From Phytopseudomonas straminea (lineage in GTDB: Bacteria > Pseudomonadota > Gammaproteobacteria > Pseudomonadales > Pseudomonadaceae): 64,000 bases of DNA. Location of the stretch: the NCBI RefSeq assembly GCF_900112645.1, contig NZ_FOMO01000013.1, forward strand, positions 1-64,000, read 5' to 3'. A model generated the notes under the pieces. That model saw only the letters and a list, made by a program, of their open reading frames with translations. It searched no databases and was not told the origin of the DNA. The position numbers and the translations under genes are program-made. Below, piece after piece: positions 61,043-64,000 of the stretch; within the stretch, counting starts at the first letter, position 1; the number at the start of each line of letters is the position of its first letter.

Positions 61043-62652
61043 GGTTGGTTCTTCGCATCGGCAGTAGGAAAGGAGGCGTCGGGCTCGAGCTCGACGAACG
61101 CCTCGATCGGGTTGAAGCGGATCTGCGCGTTGATGGGGATTTGCCCGGCAAGATCCAGGTGGTGGCTGGCCACGGCGGCGATCACCGGATAGCCGCCGGT
61201 CAGCGGGTGGTCGGCGAGGAACAGCACCGGCTGGCCGCTGGCGGGCACCTGGATGGCACCCAGTGAGGTGCCTTCGCTGGGCAACTCGGCAGGGTTGCAA
61301 CGCTCCAGCGGCACCTCGCCCTCGAGGCGAATGCCGACCCGGTTGGATTGCGGCGTGACGCGCCATAGCTGGCTGCTCAGGCGTTCGATGGCCGCCGGGG
61401 TGAACCAGTCGCTGCGCGGGCCCATGACCACATCCAGGGTGATGATGTCCTTGGCGGTGGGCAGCTCGAAAGCCGGGCCTTCGCTCGTCGATACGCTGCT
61501 ACCGGCGCTGATTGTCTCGAAACCCAGCCGGTCGCCGGCCTTGAGCGGCGGCGGGCCGACCTGGGCCAGGCTGTCGTAGGACAAACTGCCCAGCACCGGC
61601 GCCACCTGAAAGCCGCCGCGAATCGCCAGGTAACTGCGCAGCCCGGCCTGGGGCGCGCCGAGGCTGACGCGGTCGCCGTCATCCAGTTCGATGGGCTGGT
61701 AATTGCCGGGCTGCCACTGCAGGCCGCTGGCGGTGGTCACGGTGACGGGCGTCTGCGCACCGCTGACGGCGATGAGCGTGCGGCCGTGGCAGACGAAGCT
61801 CAGGCCGCCGAGCACCACTTCCAGGCAGGAACAGGCCGAGTCGTTGCCCACTGCGCGGTTGGCGGCGCGCAGGGCACCACGATCCAGCGCGCCGGACATC
61901 GACACGCCCTGGTCGGTATGGCCGGCGCGACCGAGGTCCTGCAGCACCGTTTGCAGGCCGGGGCTGAGGATTTCCAGATAAGCGCCGGTTGGCGTTTCAC
62001 CGGCAGTTGGCTGCTCGTGCGTTGGCAAACCACCAGCCGGCAGTGGGCCGGCATCCTGGAAGCGCACCTTGTAGCCGGGGCGCAGCAGGGCCGGCTCGTC
62101 GCGGCCCAAATCCCACATCTGTAGCGGCGTGACGCCGATGATCTGCCAGCCACCGGGGCTGGCCTTGGGGTAGATACCGCTGAAATTGCCGGCCAGGGCC
62201 ACGGCGCCGGCTGGAATGCGCGTGCGCGGAGTCTGCCGGCGCGGCACCTGGAAGTCGGCGCCGCCGGCCAGGTAGCCGAAGCCGGGGGCGAAGCCGCAGA
62301 AGGCCACTTCGTAATCGGCGCTGGTGTGGCGGCACACCACTTCTTCACGGCTGATGCCGAGCAGCCCGGCGACCTCATCGAGGTCCTCGCCGTTGTAGTG
62401 CACGGGGATTTTCACGCGGCGGCTCTCGCGGGCGCTGCGCTGGCTCAGGTCGCGGCGGGCGAGATCGTCGATCAACGCCTGGCGGTCGACGGCGCTGGGC
62501 CGATACTGGATCAGCAGGGTACGGGCCGCCGGGACGATTTCCTCGACCCCGGCGATAGGCTCGGCCTGCAGCGCGTCGAACAGCGCCAGGGTTTCGTCGA
62601 GATCCTGCAGCTCGACGAGCAGCGTATCGAGGTTGGCTGGGAGAAAACGCAC
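61039..62652 (-). CDS. Fused 5-oxoprolinase subunits PxpB-PxpC (AHS1-AHS2, carboxyltransferase-like)
   Basis: 537 aa. Residues about 1-220 are the AHS1/PxpB (KipI) part with CGFAPGFGYLAG and PRRQTPRTRIPAGAVALAG; about 227-525 are the AHS2/PxpC (KipA) part starting LEILSPGLQTVLQDLGRAGHTDQGVSMSGALD. In most bacteria the two are separate. Both domains are homologous to the carboxyltransferase half of urea carboxylase. PxpABC hydrolyses 5-oxoproline with ATP; here a biotin carboxylase-BCCP gene overlaps the 3' end. The upstream DUF1445 gene ends only 9 bp before the ATG. Exact substrate unknown. Confidence 0.85.
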   Translation of the reverse strand: MRFLPANLDTLLVELQDLDETLALFDALQAEPIAGVEEIVPAARTLLIQYRPSAVDRQALIDDLARRDLSQRSARESRRVKIPVHYNGEDLDEVAGLLGISREEVVCRHTSADYEVAFCGFAPGFGYLAGGADFQVPRRQTPRTRIPAGAVALAGNFSGIYPKASPGGWQIIGVTPLQMWDLGRDEPALLRPGYKVRFQDAGPLPAGGLPTHEQPTAGETPTGAYLEILSPGLQTVLQDLGRAGHTDQGVSMSGALDRGALRAANRAVGNDSACSCLEVVLGGLSFVCHGRTLIAVSGAQTPVTVTTASGLQWQPGNYQPIELDDGDRVSLGAPQAGLRSYLAIRGGFQVAPVLGSLSYDSLAQVGPPPLKAGDRLGFETISAGSSVSTSEGPAFELPTAKDIITLDVVMGPRSDWFTPAAIERLSSQLWRVTPQSNRVGIRLEGEVPLERCNPAELPSEGTSLGAIQVPASGQPVLFLADHPLTGGYPVIAAVASHHLDLAGQIPINAQIRFNPIEAFVELEPDASFPTADAKNQP

Positions 62653-62661
62653 GGGCTTGTC

Positions 62662-63468
62662 CTATACGTGGTACGTGCTGTCAGGCACGTCGGTGATGAA
62701 CATATGGCCTGGCGAATGGGTGATCGCGAACGGCACGCCGGAGGCCATGACTGCCGCCTGGGGCGTCACGCCGCAGGCCCAGAACACCGGTACTTCGCCG
62801 GGCTCGATGCGCACCGCGTCGCCGAAATCCGGCGCCTGCAGATCGGCGATGCCCAGGCGTTGCGGCTCGCCGATATGCACCGGAGCGCCATGTACCGAGG
62901 GATAGCGCCCGGAAATGCCGGCTGCCTCGGCGACGCGATCCGCCGGGATCGGCCGCATCGACACCACCATCTCGCCATGCAGGCGCCCAGCCGGGCGGCA
63001 GGCGCGGTTGGTGCGGTACATCGGTACGTTGCAGCCGTCGGCAATGTGCCGCACTTCGATGCCGGCTTCCTGCAGGCCGGTCTCGAAGGTGAAGCTGCAG
63101 CCGATCAGGAAGGTCACCATGTCGGTGTGTTCCGCCCAGGCGGCGGTGGCGTCGCTGACTTCCTCGGCTAGCTTGCCATCACGCCAGATGCGGTACAGCG
63201 GCAGGTCGGTGCGCAGGTCGGCGCCCTCGGCCAGTACCGTGTGCGGGCTGCCGGCGTCGCTCACGTCGAGCACCGGGCAGGCCTTGGGGTTGCGCTGGGC
63301 GTAGAGCAGAAAGTCATAGGCCCAGTCGCGGGGCAGGGCGATAAGGTTGGCCTGGGTCATGCCCGGCGCGATACCGGCCGTAGGCGCGACGCGGCCGTTG
63401 CGGTACTCGGCGCGGGCCTGGCGGGCGGCGGCAATGGCGGCCAGCTGGGCGCGTTGGATGGCGTTCAT
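62662..63468 (-). CDS. DUF1445 (YcsI/D-glutamate cyclase-like) putative hydro-lyase
   Basis: 268 aa. Family features: GMTQANLIALPRDWAYDFLLYAQRNPKACPVLDV near residue 36, FLIGCSFTFETGLQEAGI (about 120-137), and EVPVFWACGVTPQAAVMASGVPFAITHSPGHMFITD near the end. Members are often called putative hydro-lyases and are related to D-glutamate cyclase, which forms 5-oxo-D-proline; that fits the flanking oxoprolinase genes. It overlaps pxpA by 4 bp (63465-63468). Confidence 0.85.
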   Translation of the reverse strand: MNAIQRAQLAAIAAARQARAEYRNGRVAPTAGIAPGMTQANLIALPRDWAYDFLLYAQRNPKACPVLDVSDAGSPHTVLAEGADLRTDLPLYRIWRDGKLAEEVSDATAAWAEHTDMVTFLIGCSFTFETGLQEAGIEVRHIADGCNVPMYRTNRACRPAGRLHGEMVVSMRPIPADRVAEAAGISGRYPSVHGAPVHIGEPQRLGIADLQAPDFGDAVRIEPGEVPVFWACGVTPQAAVMASGVPFAITHSPGHMFITDVPDSTYHV

Positions 63469-64000
63469 CGGGCGGCTCCGGCGAAAGCTTGCAGGGATAC
63501 GCCGGACTGCTCCAGCAACTGACGCACCTCGCGGGCCATCTGGATGGCGCCGGGGCTGTCGCCGTGCACGCAGATGGAGTCGGCTTCGATGCGGGTGACG
63601 CTGCCGTCGATGGCTTCGACCTCGCCGGTCTGTACCAGGCGCAGCATGCGCTGGGCCACCTGTTCGGCGTCGTGCAGCACGGCGCCCACTTCGCGGCGCG
63701 ACACCAGGGTGCCTTGCGGCGTGTAGGCGCGGTCGGCGAAGGCTTCGGCGATGCAGGTCAGGCCTTCGCGGCGGGCCAGCTCGATGAGCGGCGAACCAGC
63801 CAGGGCGACCATCACCAGGCGTGCATCGACGGCGCGAATCGCCTCGATCACCGCCAGGGCCTGGCGCGTGTCGTGGGCGATGGTGTTGTAGAGCGCGCCG
63901 TGGGGCTTCACGTAGCGCACCGTGGTGCCGGCGGCAGTGGCCAGGGCCTGCAGGGCGCCGATCTGGTAGATCACGTCGGCGGTCAGCTCGTCGCTGGCGA
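63465..64000 (-). CDS. pxpA: 5-oxoprolinase subunit PxpA (LamB/YcsF), N-terminus beyond the window
   Basis: The frame runs off the window edge; 177 C-terminal residues and the stop are present. LamB/YcsF motifs are VKPHGALYNTIAHD (about 130 residues before the end), CIAEAFADRAYTPQGTLVSRR and ICVHGDSPGA. The GTG at 63974 lies inside the domain and is not the start; the frame continues with SDELTAD to base 64000. It is a catalytic partner of PxpB/PxpC in ATP-dependent cleavage of 5-oxoproline, and the first visible gene of the four-gene cluster. Confidence 0.9.
   Translation of the reverse strand, partial: ASDELTADVIYQIGALQALATAAGTTVRYVKPHGALYNTIAHDTRQALAVIEAIRAVDARLVMVALAGSPLIELARREGLTCIAEAFADRAYTPQGTLVSRREVGAVLHDAEQVAQRMLRLVQTGEVEAIDGSVTRIEADSICVHGDSPGAIQMAREVRQLLEQSGVSLQAFAGAAR

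Noticed and set aside
59312..61366. Biotin carboxylase starting at 61366
   Set aside because: The extra 108 residues are antisense-like low-complexity sequence overlapping the pxpB-pxpC fusion; the MKKVLIANRGE start at 61042 is the family start.
63465..63974. PxpA as a complete 169-aa protein
   Set aside because: The GTG at 63974 is inside the LamB/YcsF domain and the frame remains open to the window edge, so the gene is truncated by the window.

Overview
This is a 64 kb stretch of a high-GC gammaproteobacterial chromosome that I assign to the genus Pseudomonas. The reasons are the housekeeping gene order (rpsU-dnaG-rpoD; tsaD, plsY, folB, folK, cca; yeaG-yeaH-spoVR; rsmA-apaG-apaH-glpE; lptD-surA-pdxA; amgK-murU; agtSR-agtABCD; rpe-gph-trpE), MapZ, AmgK/MurU cell-wall recycling, Pseudomonas-type REP hairpins, Anr boxes and a Crc/Hfq-like leader motif. 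I cannot fix the species. No rRNA, tRNA, CRISPR array, prophage or transposase gene was seen.

Layout. 1-7140: tail of an aldehyde dehydrogenase, a ferredoxin-NADP reductase, a TerC/CBS membrane protein with a foldable leader, MscL, two small DUF465 proteins, a GNAT enzyme, RadA and a 57-aa protein. 7148-10499: an uncharacterised envelope pair (DUF3142 lipoprotein plus a large exported protein). 10631-16649: mapZ, a NarL-type two-component system with a Cache-type sensor, and the divergent cstA-ybdD-yjiA carbon-starvation/pyruvate-uptake operon. 16815-21055: macromolecular synthesis operon. 21259-25289: tsaD, plsY, folB, folK, cca. 25347-30166: YeaG kinase/YeaH/SpoVR stress module. 30626-38511: glpE-apaH-apaG-rsmA-pdxA-surA-lptD on the minus strand, with a 265-bp MITE-like element between apaG and apaH. 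38636-49871: amgK-murU-djlA, a DUF3530 gene, and agtSR-agtABCD for GABA/5-aminovalerate uptake. 50024-55689: a sigma54-regulated accessory module (activator, Fe-type alcohol dehydrogenase, SLC23-like permease, succinate-semialdehyde dehydrogenase). 55977-59015: rpe-gph and trpE with a Trp leader peptide. 59312-64000: a 5-oxoprolinase-like cluster (pxpA, DUF1445, fused pxpB/pxpC) ending in a biotin carboxylase-BCCP protein.

How the parts work together. Two kinase/regulator pairs each sit beside a small-molecule transporter (cstA; agtABCD), and palindromic sites lie in the intervening regions. The sigma54 module has a UAS-like perfect inverted repeat and a -24/-12 promoter in front of the alcohol dehydrogenase. 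Its products would feed 4-hydroxybutyrate or a related omega-hydroxy acid through a semialdehyde to a dicarboxylate, meeting GABA/5-aminovalerate catabolism at the same node. In the last cluster, the fused PxpB/PxpC protein (homologous to the carboxyltransferase half of urea carboxylase) overlaps the biotin carboxylase-BCCP gene. Together they look like a two-piece biotin-dependent carboxylase, possibly acting on a lactam. Most other genes are ordinary core genes.
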